From Microthyrium microscopicum (Eukaryota; Ascomycota; Dothideomycetes; Microthyriales; Microthyriaceae), in the NCBI GenBank assembly GCA_010405405.1, contig MU004246.1, positions 186,001 to 250,000 on the forward strand: a stretch of 64,000 bases of DNA, read 5' to 3'. Positions 47,201 through 59,435 of the stretch are shown here, one piece after another; the stretch's first letter is position 1; each line of letters opens with the position of its first letter. The notes under the pieces were generated by a model. That model did not search any database. It had not been told where the DNA came from and was given only the letters and a program-made list of their open reading frames with translations. The position numbers and the translations under genes were made by a program.

Positions 47201-50200
47201 TGTGGGGAACGAAAAGTAAAGTAACTTGGATAAGTTCCGTCCTTGTGACCACAAACGAAAGAAATACGGCGAACACCACGATCAAGCAGCTCAGATCGGA
47301 ACTGCTCAATGATTGGGTGAATCCTCTCGAGCAGCTCATCGTCATCCTTGCCTTCAGAATCATGGATGGCAACATCCATGACTACATTGAAATCGTCATG
47401 AAGAGGCTCAATGGGAGGTCGGCGGCGAGAGGACAGGTCCGGAGTGTTGCCAGCACCTCCCTTACGGATCGATGGAAGGTTTTCGAAGCCCTTGACAAGA
47501 TATTCTTCCGCGTCTTCGATATATTCCGCTGGTACAATCACACCATGACGGCTTGGGTTGCTCTCAGCAGCCTTGACGGAGAGATATGACATATCCGAGA
47601 TGGACTTGATGCGACGACCCAATCCTCCTTCACCTGATGGTGTACCGGGTGTAGAGGGGAAGGAGGATTCAATTGGCAAGCCATAAAGACCTTGTCCAAC
47701 TTTTCTCATAGAAAAGTTCCACGAAAGGTGGAAAGGTGCCTCATCATCATGGTATTCGAGTTCACTGACAGTGTATGCACGGTAAGCACGGCGAATGTAC
47801 ACTTCTAGAGCGGCTAGGGCGATATGAGGATCCTTGTGAGCGAAGAAAATGGGAAGCACATCGAACACGGTGTATTGCGAATCGACGACCTCTTTGATGG
47901 AGTCATAATCAGGAAGACGGTGGTCCCATCCGGATTCTCCGTATTTGTGTTCTATCACAGAATTACGGAGAATATGCTCCATTTGTGCTGTTCGCTCTTC
48001 AAGAGAAGGCATGGCGCACTGGATGAGAACCTCACGGGCCTTGAGGACAACCGGAGCCGTGGGGCGACCCTCCAACTCGGTGAGTCTCGTCAAAGATTCC
48101 TTGAGGTGCTTGCTGACATTGCTTGCGCCTGGTTTGTCAGGCCGGTATGTGTCAAGGATGGCCACGATGAGTTTGTTCTTGTAGCTGACGCGAGTATGGG
48201 ACAGAACAGTCTGGACAACGCCAATAACATTCTCACGATTGCTCTCGCGAAGGCGTAGAATTGCCTCATCATCTCGCATGGTGCGAGAAGAGAACTGCTT
48301 CTCAACCTCGTAGTATTTATCAAGCAATCCCTTGATGACGGTATACTCGTGAACCTGGAGACCTTCACTGTACGACTCCATGATGGTCACAAGGGGTTGT
48401 AGAGTAGCCTTGAGGACAGGAGCATCGTTTGGCGCGACATTCTCATCCAAGAAGCGAGTGAATGCTTTCATCAACTGCTTGGATGGGAACTCTTGCTTTC
48501 GTCCAAGAGCGCGCTCAACAATATGTGATAGACTTTGCTCTAGCTTGGCTGGTGTACGAGCATGAAGAGCAGACGCTTGATTACTCCATTCTCCATATGG
48601 GAGCTCCTCATTTCGCAGCACTTCGACTAGGTTGGCCAAAATCTCTGGCATGATGAGATTGTTGTCATAACCAGCCAGAATGTTCTCAAGCGTGCCAACT
48701 AAGTAAACAAACTTCTGTGGCGGCTTTGTTCCCAGTGCCGATGGAGGTCCAAAGTCGGTCAAGCTTCCCATAAATGGTTGAGCAGATTTGACCTTGGACG
48801 GATCGTCGAGGGCGACCATTCCTAGGATGTCACCAGCCTCGAGAGCAGCGCCAGGTTGTTTGAGAAGAGTAACAATGCCGTCTTCTTGAGCAACAAGAGG
48901 CATGTACATCTTCATGACTTCGACTTCGGCATATGGTTGACCTTTCTTGATATGGGAGCCGTTGTCAATGGTGAACTTGACGAGCTTTCCTGGAGATGGA
49001 GTTCGAAGTTGAGTTGGATCATTTTCTTGCTCAAGCAAGCAAGTTTTACCATCAACTGAAAGACGAGTAGCACCCACTTCATCTTGCCAGTAGACACTGT
49101 GAGATTTGCCGCCAAGAAGGACAAGAACACCGCCATCTGTGAGTCCACGTACTGAAACTGTGACTTTGCTAGAGTTGAGGAAAAGTACGTAAGTATCGGC
49201 GCTTGCACGGGTTACGGCAAACTTGTAACGATGACCATCGTAGATAAAGTTGACATTGAAGCTGGTTCGCAGAATGTCCGCTGACGGGACTTGGCCCTTT
49301 TCGATACTTGTGCGGTATTCGGTGGTGCTGATGTCGCTGGCAATGTATGCTTTGGTGACGGCACCGCAGATGACAGCAACCATTGGGTCTGGTCGTTCAG
49401 CTGTGAGTTTCTTGGAGATGAGCTCATCAAGCCAACTGGTGGTGATGGTATTGTCTTCGAATGCTGGAGTTTCCAGAAGCTTGACTAAGTATTCAACAGT
49501 GGTTTTAAAGTCACCGCGAATGCTCAATTCTTTCAAGGCTACAACCATGTGTTTCCTCGATGCAGCTCGATTTTCACCATAGGCAAAAATGTGACCAAAC
49601 TGCGAATCGGAGAAATTGTGAATACTGGAGTTGGAACTGACAGAGAAGTAACCCCAGACATTGGAGCTACTTCTGAAATTGAGATCGTGTAAAGTTCCGC
49701 TTGAAGGCTTGAATCCCTCACTCGGATCTTCAGATGTGATACGGCAGGCAGTGGTATGACCTCTGGGCTTTGGTTTTCTTTGCTTAACCAGGCTTTCTTC
49801 TGTGGAAAAGTCGAAATCGATTTCGGTAGAGGTGTGGTGATCAACACCATAAAGAATTCGAATATCCTTGATTCGGTGTAAGGGGAGACCCATGGCAATC
49901 TGCAGTTGTGCGGCTGGAAGGTTGACGCCAGAAACCATTTCTGTAGTTGGATGCTCAACTTGGAGACGAGGGTTCAGCTCTAGGAAATAAAACTTGTCTT
50001 CCTCGTGGGAGTAAAGGTATTCCACAGTACCAGCAGAAACGTAACCCACAAGCTTTCCAAGCGCGACTGCGGCCTTTTCCATCTTCTGGAAAGTTTCTGC
50101 ACTCGCAATCGTGACAGGTGCCTCTTCGATAATCTTTTGGTGACGTCTTTGAACAGAGCAATCGCGACCAAAGAGTGAGATGTTGTGGCCGTACTGGTCA

Positions 50201-51206
50201 GCAAGTAATTGAACTTCCAAATGTCTAGCGTTACCCGCCATTTGCATGATGAAGATAGGCGAGCCAGGAATTTCACTTGCTGCTTCACGGTACTTTTCGA
50301 CGAAAACATCTTCGCTTTCAACCTTGCGAATACCTTTTCCACCACCACCTTCAGAGGCCTTGACCATGACTGGGAAACCAATCTTCTTTGCAACTTCAAG
50401 ACCCTCTTCAGGAGATGTAGTGCAGCCCTTCATGTAGACGTGTTCCTCCACGGTCACGATGCCATGTTCGTCAACTAGGACTTCATCGACTCCTGTACCC
50501 GACCAAGGTATACAGGGGACTTTGGCATGTTGTGCGACAATCGTCGAGGAGATTTTGTCACCTAGAGAGCGCATTGCTGATCCAGGAGGTCCAATGAAAA
50601 CGATTTTCTTAGGTGAGGCAGCTAGCGATTCGGGGAGCTTTGGGTTCTCTGAGGCGTGTCCCCTATATCGAGTTAGAACCATACAGATACTAGGAACGAT
50701 TTTAAACATACCAACCGGCCCATACGGCTTGAACGTTTGACCGCTCAGCGATTTCCACAATCAACTCCACATTGGCGTAGTTGTTGTTGTTGGTACCACC
50801 GGGCACTTCGACCAAGTGATCGGCCATGCGAATGTAATCGGCGTTTGCTGCCATGTCTTCGGGCGTACCCATGACGGTAAACTCGATAGCTCGCTCATCG
50901 CCAAAAGTTTCGTATGCCCACTTCCGTACTGATCGGATTTCCTTGACGGCAGCGATACCGTTGTTGGCGATCAGGACCTGTAAATTGATTAGACATGACC
51001 ACAAGTCGTTTTGAAAAGCTACATACATTTTTGATGACAGTGTGTCCTCCATGAGCTGCAACAAAGTCCTTGACCTTGGACGGTGCTGCAACAGCTAGAG
51101 AATTGCCGCCTATGAAATGTGAGGGGATGTTGTGTTTGGCGGCATTGCTGCTAGGAGTGCCATTCTGGCCTTCAGCTGCTGGAATGCCCATTCTGGAGCT
51201 TGTCAT
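44211..51206 (-). CDS. ACC1: Acetyl-CoA carboxylase (multidomain)
   Basis: Four exons, 51,206-51,027, 50,977-50,712, 50,662-45,810 and 45,763-44,211, give 2,283 residues, close to yeast Acc1. Introns are 46-49 nt, all GT-AG. The enzyme makes malonyl-CoA from acetyl-CoA, bicarbonate and ATP, the committed step of fatty-acid synthesis. The biotin carboxylase domain spans about residues 55-560 ([22 protein letters not shown]-type start, with N before V here; ATP-grasp loop [11 protein letters not shown] near 255). The biotin carrier site [10 protein letters not shown] has its lysine near residue 733. The central region runs from about 800 to 1,500, and the carboxyltransferase halves follow ([32 protein letters not shown], then [13 protein letters not shown] and [14 protein letters not shown]). 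Start MTSSRMG; MGIP five codons on is an alternative. No truncation was seen. Confidence 0.97.
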
Positions 51207-51828
51207 GGGACATGCAAAGAGGATATGGAGAGGAGAGAGAAAAAGATTATGTGGCGAACGGAAAGGACGAGACCAATCAATTAGGAGCGGTGAATTGCGG
51301 CAGAGGAGATTATCGGAATTGCCTCGAGATGGATAATACGAGAGGATAGCCGAAGCGATAGGAGACAGATTGAGAAGCTGACGCTGAAGCAATAAAGCGT
51401 AGCGAAGCTGATTTTGAGAGGATTGGGTATTATGCGATATTCTTGTTTTTGATCTTGTCAAAGGAGTAGTTGGATGTATTTGTCGGGAATGGGGAATTGT
51501 TTGGAACCTTTTTCAATCGGTGAGCTCTAGGAACCAAAAAAAGTAAAGCTCGCCGGACAAGGGCACGGGAGACGGTTTACCTTTACCCGTTGCTGGCGGC
51601 CAATGATCAGTTGGACCAGAAGAAAGAGTGTCACAACACCAACGCCGCGCTTGGGAGAAAAGAGGGATTAGAATTAATTAGGATGGTGATAGAGGAGTCA
51701 AGGCGGTTGGGAGTATATAATTCTGAAAAAGTAGTGAGGCAGGACCGGAGAATGAAACGGGGGAAGGAGCAAGCCGAATATGATTGAATTGGGAAGCCGC
51801 GACGGATCTGACGGGGAAGGAACGTTGG
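51207..51828. promoter_or_regulatory. ACC1 upstream region
   Basis: About 620 bp of promoter and leader. Purine-rich on the plus strand just upstream of the start. No TATA box or named site was recognised. Confidence 0.4.
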
Positions 51829-52139
51829 TACCGAAAACTTCTGTTGAAACGCAACATGCTAGCGTGCCTATTTGGGTCACGGTCCCACTAAATTTAGCGG
51901 GCGTCGCCCCTACTAGTCACTGCAGCTTACCCCTATAGAGGCTTATTTTAGGGCCCTTCAGTAGTCTTTTGCAAGGTATTTTAAAGTAGTAAAGACAGTA
52001 AGTAATCCACATTTAAAAGAAAACTATCCCTATTAAAACCTTTCATAACCCCTTTTGCCCCATCTAGCGCAAGCCCAAAAGCCTTCTCTGATCCAAATAG
52101 GCACGCTAGCATGTTGCGTTTCAACAGAAGTTTTCGGTA
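51829..52139. mobile_element. MITE-like element with 51-bp terminal inverted repeats and TA ends
   Basis: The arm at 51,829-51,879 is the reverse complement of 52,089-52,139 over 51 bp with a single mismatch. Excluding the outer TA dinucleotides, the element is 51,831-52,137, starts CCGAAAACTT and ends AAGTTTTCGG, and is flanked by TA on each side, as after Tc1/mariner insertion. The roughly 209-bp centre has no transposase coding capacity, so this is a non-autonomous element. The near-identity of the arms suggests it is young and not RIP-degraded. It sits upstream of ACC1, its near end about 625 bp from that start codon. Confidence 0.85.
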
Positions 52140-53841
52140 AAGCGCAGAGCGTTCCTGCGCCCAAAGTCCGAGGTGCAGTGGGTGCAGTGGGTGCATGAGC
52201 CATACACTAGCGTCGGTCCCGATGTCTTTTGGGAGCTTTGACTTTGACTTCAACAACCTTATCAAACTCGATATCAAATGAATCTCAACGTTGAAATGAA
52301 ACTGATCCATGAAACTCTTTCCAAATGGTCTATTTGTTCCGCATTTCGCCTGCCTTGCATGGTCAACATGGAGTTGAACGAGCTGTGTCGCCGTGTTCTT
52401 CCACATTGTCTTTCAACAGCTTGCCTCCAGCAACCATTTCATATCCACTCTGATATCAGAAGGTGGACAAGGCTGGCAGCATTGGGCAAAGTTGCAAGGA
52501 AGTCGAGGAGAAGATCGGAGTTTGGCCGCAGCTCTCCCTCACTAGATCCCGAAGAAGAGATCCACCCAGCCTTGTTATTCCTTGTTCTTACTCTTAGGAG
52601 ACTCTATTTCGGATGCCCTCATTGGGTATTCCGTTTTATGTGCAGATCAAGATAGTTTCTTAAAAGTGGCAGCCCTGCGTCTCCCGAGATCCCTGTCTTG
52701 ATGCCAGTGTGTCGTGCCTGCCACCCTGAAGATAGCAACTGATCGTCCATAATAATTGGACTGTTGCTTTACATTGTACAGGAAGATAGAGAAAACTTAC
52801 CTATCCATCAATATCAATATCAACTAGGCATATCTTCTCATTATTGCTATCTGTATCCCTACAACTTCATCAAGGACAACTACTAGTGCATTGGCTTATC
52901 TGACAAAGCTTACTCCCAACGTCTCCAAATTCAAAGCAACACTGCCAATCTGACATAACCCGTTTGACCTACTGTATCCCTACAATAGGTACCCAGCCAG
53001 CCTAATCGTTTCTGTGCCTGACACTAATTGGTACACTCGTCTTAGCCACTCCTACCAACGTCTATCACCATGTCTATTCTTAGCTCTGACTTATCGTCAA
53101 TTTAACCACCACACCTTCAGCCTCAGTAATCAGCCTCTAACCTCTGCTGCTGCGATTATGTACACTTCCCAATCGGCATCAATACCGTTGCAGCTTCATC
53201 GTCCAAAAAGGCACCCCGGTCTATCCATCCGAAACGGCTCTCCGCCGCCCGGACCACCAGACCCTTTGAACTTCGGCCGACGGCAATGCACTTCAATCAT
53301 GAACAAACGTCAGCTATTTTTATTTAAAGATACGGATCTTTCGAATTGCTTCTTCTACTTCTTTCTACATCGCAGTTCAGCTTGTCTGCGCTGTTTAACC
53401 AAGTGATAGCCCAAACACCTTCTTTGATAGCCGTGCTGTCTCTTTACTGTTCGTATCCGATGGCCGTAGGGAGACTCGACAGATTTATCAAAGCGTCAAA
53501 TTACGTAGGCGGCTGAGAATAAAACTCCTTTGTTTCAACTTCCTTTCCGCCCCACGCGATCTGTTTGGGAACAATTTCACGACATACATCAAACTGCATG
53601 TTGGTCTCAAGATTGACTTTGATTTGTCTCTGTCGATACTAGACACAGAAAGAAGCTCGGTTGATGTTCAAGTACAGCGTTGGTAGAGTATATTCCAATA
53701 GCAAGAGTGCGCACGCGACCAGCGATCTTGCTTCATTGATAGTCTTCATACAATATTACGAATATAAGCATGGAGGATATGCGAGTTATACACATTTAAT
53801 CGCAGTCCATCATATCCATCGCAGTACGTGAGTTCACACGA
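52140..53841. other. Gene-free stretch
   Basis: About 1.7 kb between the MITE and the 3' end of the next minus-strand gene. Open frames on both strands have no recognisable product or splice support. Confidence 0.4.
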
Positions 53842-56155
53842 CTAAAACGCCTGCCCACTCAACAACCGATCCCACTGAACCCACTCACTCGGCTCCAAAT
53901 CAAACGACAACAAATCCGAAAAATCACAACTAGCAAACGGCTCAGCAGCATTGCCAGAGACTACATCCGTCCCCCCCAGATCGCTTTTCTCCCCATCAAC
54001 AACCCCATCGCGCCTCGCCCGGCTCTCCCTTAACCTCACAATAAAGCCAGGCGTATCCAACTCACCACCAATATTCCCCATCCCTTCCTTCCTCTGCTCA
54101 TTCCCCTGCTCGTCCCTCGCACGCTCATTATCTCTCGCATCCTTACATTCCTCCCAAACCTGCAGCGTCCACTGCCCCAACGCCGCATAAAGTTCTTCCG
54201 TAGTCTCAGTGAATGCTTGCGGGAAATTTGTGAACAGGCTGCCAATAAGTTGCCACACCCGATCAATTTCTGGCCCAATCTTGCGATGTCGTGTCTCAAT
54301 AAGAACATAGAGTAACGTATCCCAAATATGACTCGCACTAACATACGGAATAAATTTCCGCAAACTCGGCGTCGTCGGCACCAGAACTACATATTTTAGC
54401 AATTTCGTGCCATTGACAAAAATAACATCGCGAACTGATGGCGGCACTTTCAAGTTTGCGTCAGCGAATTGGCGTGGATTGTGGGTGACGACGCGCATTT
54501 TACAGATTGACGAACGGATTATTATGGAGGCGAAATGGTGGAGGGAGTTTGATGGGTCGCAGTGCCGGAGGTAGTGGGATTCGAGAAAGTCTTGGATTTC
54601 ATTGATGATTTCATCTTTGCGTTCGAGGCTGATTTTGCTGTCGGCGAGTCCGCCCCAGCGTGCGTCGCTGGATTCGAAGGAGGTGAGTTGGCAGAGGAAG
54701 CTGATGATTTTGGTGCGTATTAGGCAGAGGATGCCGGATGTTATGCCGGTGCGTTCGGGTGGGAAGGTGGTCATTTCGGGGCTGATGTCTTCGTCTTCGA
54801 TGTTGAGGGGTGATTTGGCATCGCTGAGGAAGAGGTCGGTGGATGGCTTTGTGCCGGAGAAGTCGGAGGCGCGGCAGTCGCTGTGGACGATATGACACCA
54901 TAAGCGTCTTCGCATTTCCGTTTCAAAGGGAGAGAGGCCTAGGAGGGTGCCGTCGCGGTGGAGGCCGATGCGGCGACCGATTCGAACGGCTATACCGGAG
55001 AGGATGAAGGTGGAGTCGTCGTCGCCGTAGGAGAAGTTGCTGCGTAGGCCATACTAGTTGTGTTAGGGGGTGAGAAGCTGGAGCGACTCTGTTGGGGCTT
55101 ACAAGATATAGTGTAAAGGCTTGGAGTGTAATCATACTCGATGTTTTCATGAATCCGGCATTAATGAGCGCCTGACGTGCAGCAAGTTTATATCGTGAAA
55201 ATAGCGCGGCTCTCGCCTCGCCCAACATGCTTTCGCATTCGTCTTCTTCCAGAGATGCTGCGACCGCAAAGTAGAACGCAAAGATGACAGCCTCTTCATG
55301 TCGAGGGATGCTGTGCGGATTTTGGACAGCTCTTGATACTGTTTGCCAAAAGGAAGGAGTGTGCAGCACTTTGGTGATCGGATCGACTCGCTCTATGAAT
55401 ATTTCCCACATCTGTTGAAGTGTTCTGTAAACCGGATGAAGGTCTGCGAGACCTTTGAGGCCAGTACTGGAGTCAATACCTAGCACAAGGTCATGTTGGA
55501 GACCTTCTGCAGATGAAATGCGCACATCAGATATAGGGAGTCTTGATTCGACGATGCGTTTAACGGCGGAGGTTTGTTCAGGCTGTTGGAACTATGGATC
55601 TGGTCAGATAACATCTCTGGACTGGAAAGGCTCCCAAGGGAAGCATATATGATACTTACTTCAGTTCCCACATGGGACCAAAGACCGCTGTTGGTATAAG
55701 TTAATTCCAGTCTAGTAGCAGTCCAGGCAGGATTGTACATACCCGTCAAAATACCGTGTCGATTCCTTATTAGTAACAAGCCTTTTCTTGTTTCCATAGA
55801 AAAAGGAAGGATCACTGATTTTCGTATTTTCCAAACTTGGGCCTCTATGTGATGCTGCATCTGATTCTGAAGCTTTTTCTGTATCTGAGCGATCATCATC
55901 GACGTTGGATGGCTCGATTTCTGCACCATGTCCCAGTGACTGCAAGAGTTTCTCATATCGTCTTAATTTGGCATGGAGTCCTTCCGTGGGCAGCTTAGTC
56001 CTTTTCCGCTTACCACGAACTGGAGCTATGAAGCTACATTGAGTTGATGTTTTGGTGCAATTCGAGCAGGGGTTTTGTCGGTCGCATTTCACCTTTCGTT
56101 CGCGACATTTCAGGCACGAAAAGTTCTTTGAATCTTCTTTCGTGTCGTGCGACAT
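53842..56155 (-). CDS. Zn2Cys6 transcription factor with fungal-specific domain
   Basis: Four exons, 56,155-55,743, 55,687-55,660, 55,591-55,103 and 55,053-53,842, give 713 residues. All introns are GT-AG; exon 2 is only 28 nt. The Zn cluster uses Cys 14, 17, 24, 30, 33 and 40 (CX2CX6CX5CX2CX6C), followed by basic RGKRKRTK and a leucine-containing linker LRRYEKLLQSLG, a likely dimerisation element. The fungal_trans domain covers about residues 190-480 (LHPVYRTLQQMWEIFIERVDPITKVLHTPSFW; AVRIGRRIGLHRDG; FETEMRRRLWCHIVHSD). It is transcribed divergently from an MFS transporter gene 320 bp away, which suggests it may regulate that transporter. Confidence 0.92.
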
Positions 56156-56475
56156 TGCTCAGACCAGAGACCTGATGGATATAGAAAAGAAACCGAGCAA
56201 ATGTCAACATGGGAGAGTTGTAGGCACGTCACGAAAAAGTTCGGGGCTCGGAGGCGAGAAAGTGGATTTTGAACCCCGAGCTTCGACTCCTCCCACAAGG
56301 GGCCTCGCTGAAGAGCCATCACCTTGATACCGACAACACCGAAGAACAGAAAATTCTGGTATATATATCTTCGGCAACAGAACAGAAAACATGGCTTCCA
56401 TTTACCATTCATTATTTGCCAGATTGGCTCCCGACAGCTCCCATCCGCATAATCTGATAATCCCACTTTTCAACA
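56156..56475. promoter_or_regulatory. Shared divergent promoter (Zn2Cys6 factor / MFS transporter)
   Basis: The interval is 320 bp. A GTATATATAT TATA-like run at about 56,360-56,368 is some 110 bp upstream of the transporter ATG. At 56,242-56,251 there is CGG-N4-CGG, a candidate Zn2Cys6 half-site pair. Confidence 0.5.
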
Positions 56476-58300
56476 ATGTCGAACACTCCCACCAAAGATC
56501 TCCGACAAGATGACTCTACCGAGTACCCCAGCACTGCTAAACGTATCGCTATAATAACAGTTATGTACATGTCTATATTTCTAGTCACATTGGTAATTTT
56601 CTCTTTCCTCTCCTACGTTCTCTTCTTCATTATATTCTGAATTCTAAATTGATACTAGGATCAAAACGTTATATCAACAGCTATCCCTCGAATCACGGAC
56701 GAGTTCCACTCACTGAATGACATTGGATGGTATGGAAGTGTATATCTTCTCACCACTGCCAGTTTCCAATTGGTTATGGGAAAGATCTTCAAGTTCTATC
56801 CTGCTAAACCACTCCTTCTCGGCTTCATCACGATATTCGAGATTGGATCAGCTATATGCGGCTCGGCTCCAAGTTCAGTTGTATTTATTGTTGGCCGGGC
56901 AGTGGCTGGTGTTGGCGCTGCTGGAATGTTTTCAGGAATCATGGGTGAGTTTACATTAAATTAGCATACTCGTTGGCCTTGGTGGTCTACGATCTTTGCA
57001 TTTGCTTGACATGGACTGACATTAGTGTCTAGTGGTTATGTTCCATACAATTCCTCTCAAGCAACGCCCGATATTTCAAGGGGCCTTTGCTGCGATCTTT
57101 TCGGTTGCGTCTGTTGTCGGTCCCTTAGTGGGAGGAACACTCACGGACAAGGTTACTTGGAGATGGTTTGTTTGAAATTTACCGATACATGGATGACTTC
57201 AAGCTAATAGATTGGATAGGTGCTTCTACCTCAATTTACCTGTGGGGGCAGTGACAATTATAACTACCGTCTTGATCCTGCACCTACCAAATCAAAAACT
57301 TGATGCTCAAGCAACAGGATGGGTTGCAAAACTCAAGCAACTCGATCCACTAGGCAACCTGGTCTTCTTCCCAGGAATCATATGTCTGCTACTGGCTCTT
57401 CAATGGGGAGGAACTCAGTACTCATGGAAAAATGCTCGCATAGTTGTGCTTCTTATCCTCTGTGGGCTCCTCTGTATTACCTTCGTCGGGATACAAATCT
57501 GGAAACAAGAAAATGCCACTGTTCCCCCTCGTATCGTTAAACAACGTAGCATTGCAGCAGCCTTATGGTTTGGATTCTTCAATGGAGCTGGCATGATGAT
57601 GCTGATGTATTATCTGCCCATCTGGTTCCAAGCCATCAAAGGTGCCAGCGCCATCAAATCCGGAATCATGTTACTTCCACTCGTACTCTCCAGTGTCATC
57701 AGCGCCATGGCCTCTGGCATATTCGTTTCCAAAGTCGGCTATTATGCTCCCGGCTTCCTCTTTTGCTCAATGACGACTGCGATTGGAGGTGGACTACTCA
57801 CGACCTTGACTCCGGAGAGTGGACATGCCGAATGGATTGGCTACCAAGTACTTATCGGTATTGGCCTAGGCTGTGGTATGCAAGGGCCAATGACTGTGGC
57901 TCAGACTGTTTTGGACCGCAAAGATATTGCTACTGGATCCTCTGTTGTCCAGTTTGCAAAACTTCTTGGATCAGCTATTTTCCTTCCTGTGGCTCAGAAT
58001 GTCTTTGTTAGTCATTTGATCTCAAAGCTATCTAATCTTCCGGGTATCGACCCACAAGCTATCATAACCGCTGGTGCCACAGACTTGAAAAGCTTGGCCA
58101 CTGGGGCTGATCTTGAGCTGCTTATAGCAGACTACAACGCTGCTATTGTTAATGTGTTTTACGTTATGGTGGCCACATCCGCTTTGTCTATGCTTGGCAG
58201 CTTATGCGTCGAGTGGAAGAGCTTAAAAGCCAGAGCGAACGAACAGGAGAGTAAACCTGTTGATTCCGAGAAGGCTATGGAAGTGGAAAAGTCTGGCTAG
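56476..58300 (+). CDS. MFS multidrug transporter, DHA2 (14-TM) type
   Basis: Four exons, 56,476-56,592, 56,659-56,944, 57,033-57,165 and 57,220-58,300, give 538 residues; introns are 66, 88 and 54 nt. The first membrane segment [17 protein letters not shown] is followed directly by [31 protein letters not shown], a DHA2-family signature. Other family marks are [32 protein letters not shown] followed by FYLNLPVGA, and about 14 hydrophobic segments overall. Relatives export toxins, mycotoxins and azole-type drugs by proton antiport (for example AflT-like pumps). The cytosolic tail is Lys/Glu-rich. Likely regulator: the adjacent Zn2Cys6 protein. Confidence 0.93.
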
Positions 58301-58710
58301 AACTGCATCATCTTCGCCCAAGTGCCTAAAAACCCCATTTAATAGACTAGAAATCTCGCCACTCAATGATAATATTTAACTTCTCCTCAAACATGTCAGA
58401 TGCACATGACTGAAGCATCATCACGAATTTCGCTCTTGCTACAGTTCTTTCTTCACAAAGTTAACTCTCGACAAGCATCAATGATACCATGGCGAGATGA
58501 CCGATGGACTGATACGACCTTATCTCTTCTTGGCTCGACATCCCATGTCAATGAATACGAGCTCCTAAAAATAACCAACGAGGTCTCAAGCTGGCACTAT
58601 CAACCTTTCTTTATTTACAGTGCTACTTCTGTCAACTCCCCGTGCTCAGCCTACCTGTGTCACCACAACCTACATTTCTACATTCTTTAATTAACACAAA
58701 CTTCTTGAAC
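58301..58710. other. Intergenic region
   Basis: About 410 bp between the transporter stop and the next small gene. No feature recognised. Confidence 0.4.
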
Positions 58711-58980
58711 ATGACGATCTATTTCGTTACTGAACACTTCCCCGACGATCCTACTCCAATCTATGAACGCTTTCGCGAAAAAGGTCGTATGGCCCCTGAC
58801 GGTCTTGTCTACATCAACAGCTGGGTCACTACAGATTTGAAGAAATGCTATCAGACTATGGAATGTGAGGACCGTCGACTTTTGGATGAGTGGATGGCGC
58901 ACTGGAGTGATTTGGTGCGGTTTGAGGTTGTTGAAGTGTTGAGTAGTGCAACGGCAGCGAAACAGATTATGGGAGACTGA
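58711..58980 (+). CDS. Small DUF3303-like protein
   Basis: The 89-residue single-exon frame starts MTIYFVTEHF and has no signal peptide. It resembles the DUF3303 ferredoxin-like fold small proteins (dimeric alpha-beta barrel type): an N-terminal strand MTIYFVTEHF, a helix with IYERFREKGRMAPDGLVYINSWVTTDLKKCYQTMECED, and a C-terminal strand DLVRFEVVEVL. The family is short and has no established function; similar folds are monooxygenase-like. The assignment is by pattern only. Confidence 0.65.
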   Translation: MTIYFVTEHFPDDPTPIYERFREKGRMAPDGLVYINSWVTTDLKKCYQTMECEDRRLLDEWMAHWSDLVRFEVVEVLSSATAAKQIMGD

Positions 58981-59435
58981 GATGGACCTCGTCTTAGCTG
59001 AGAATCGAGGGTCCAGTTTCTGTTCACGGAATCAGTTTTGTTGGCCGGCAGGACGGGAGCGCTGTATGTTGTCACCGTACTAATATTAGAAGCTATCGTA
59101 CACACAACTTGGCAAAACCTGTACTTACCACTCGTACTACACAAGCTCCGCCTTATCATTTGTTCTTCCCAAATCTCGTACAACCCCAAGCAACTGATGA
59201 TGGCAGTGACGGCCATGAGGCAGATTGCGAGGATTTATAGACAACGCTGTTGGACTGATAATCGGATGATGAAACACGGGCGAGGCTGAGCAGCTATCAA
59301 TTATTTCTTTGTGCAGTTTTGTGCAGTTCTCGGTATAAATCCTCAAAGTTCTAGACTAGAATGTTGAATGCGCATTCTATAGTTTTCAATTGTCTACCAC
59401 TTCGCCATTCTATACTCAAAATCAATCTGAAAAAG
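58981..59435. other. Intergenic region
   Basis: About 455 bp. A TATAAA-like GGTATAAAT lies at about 59,333-59,341, roughly 95 bp upstream of the next ATG. Confidence 0.45.

Noticed and set aside
51981-52406. Minus-strand open frame of about 140 codons across the MITE
   Set aside because: It runs through one inverted-repeat arm and shows no family signature.
53014-53406. Plus-strand open frame of about 130 codons
   Set aside because: Low-complexity composition, with no signature or splice support.
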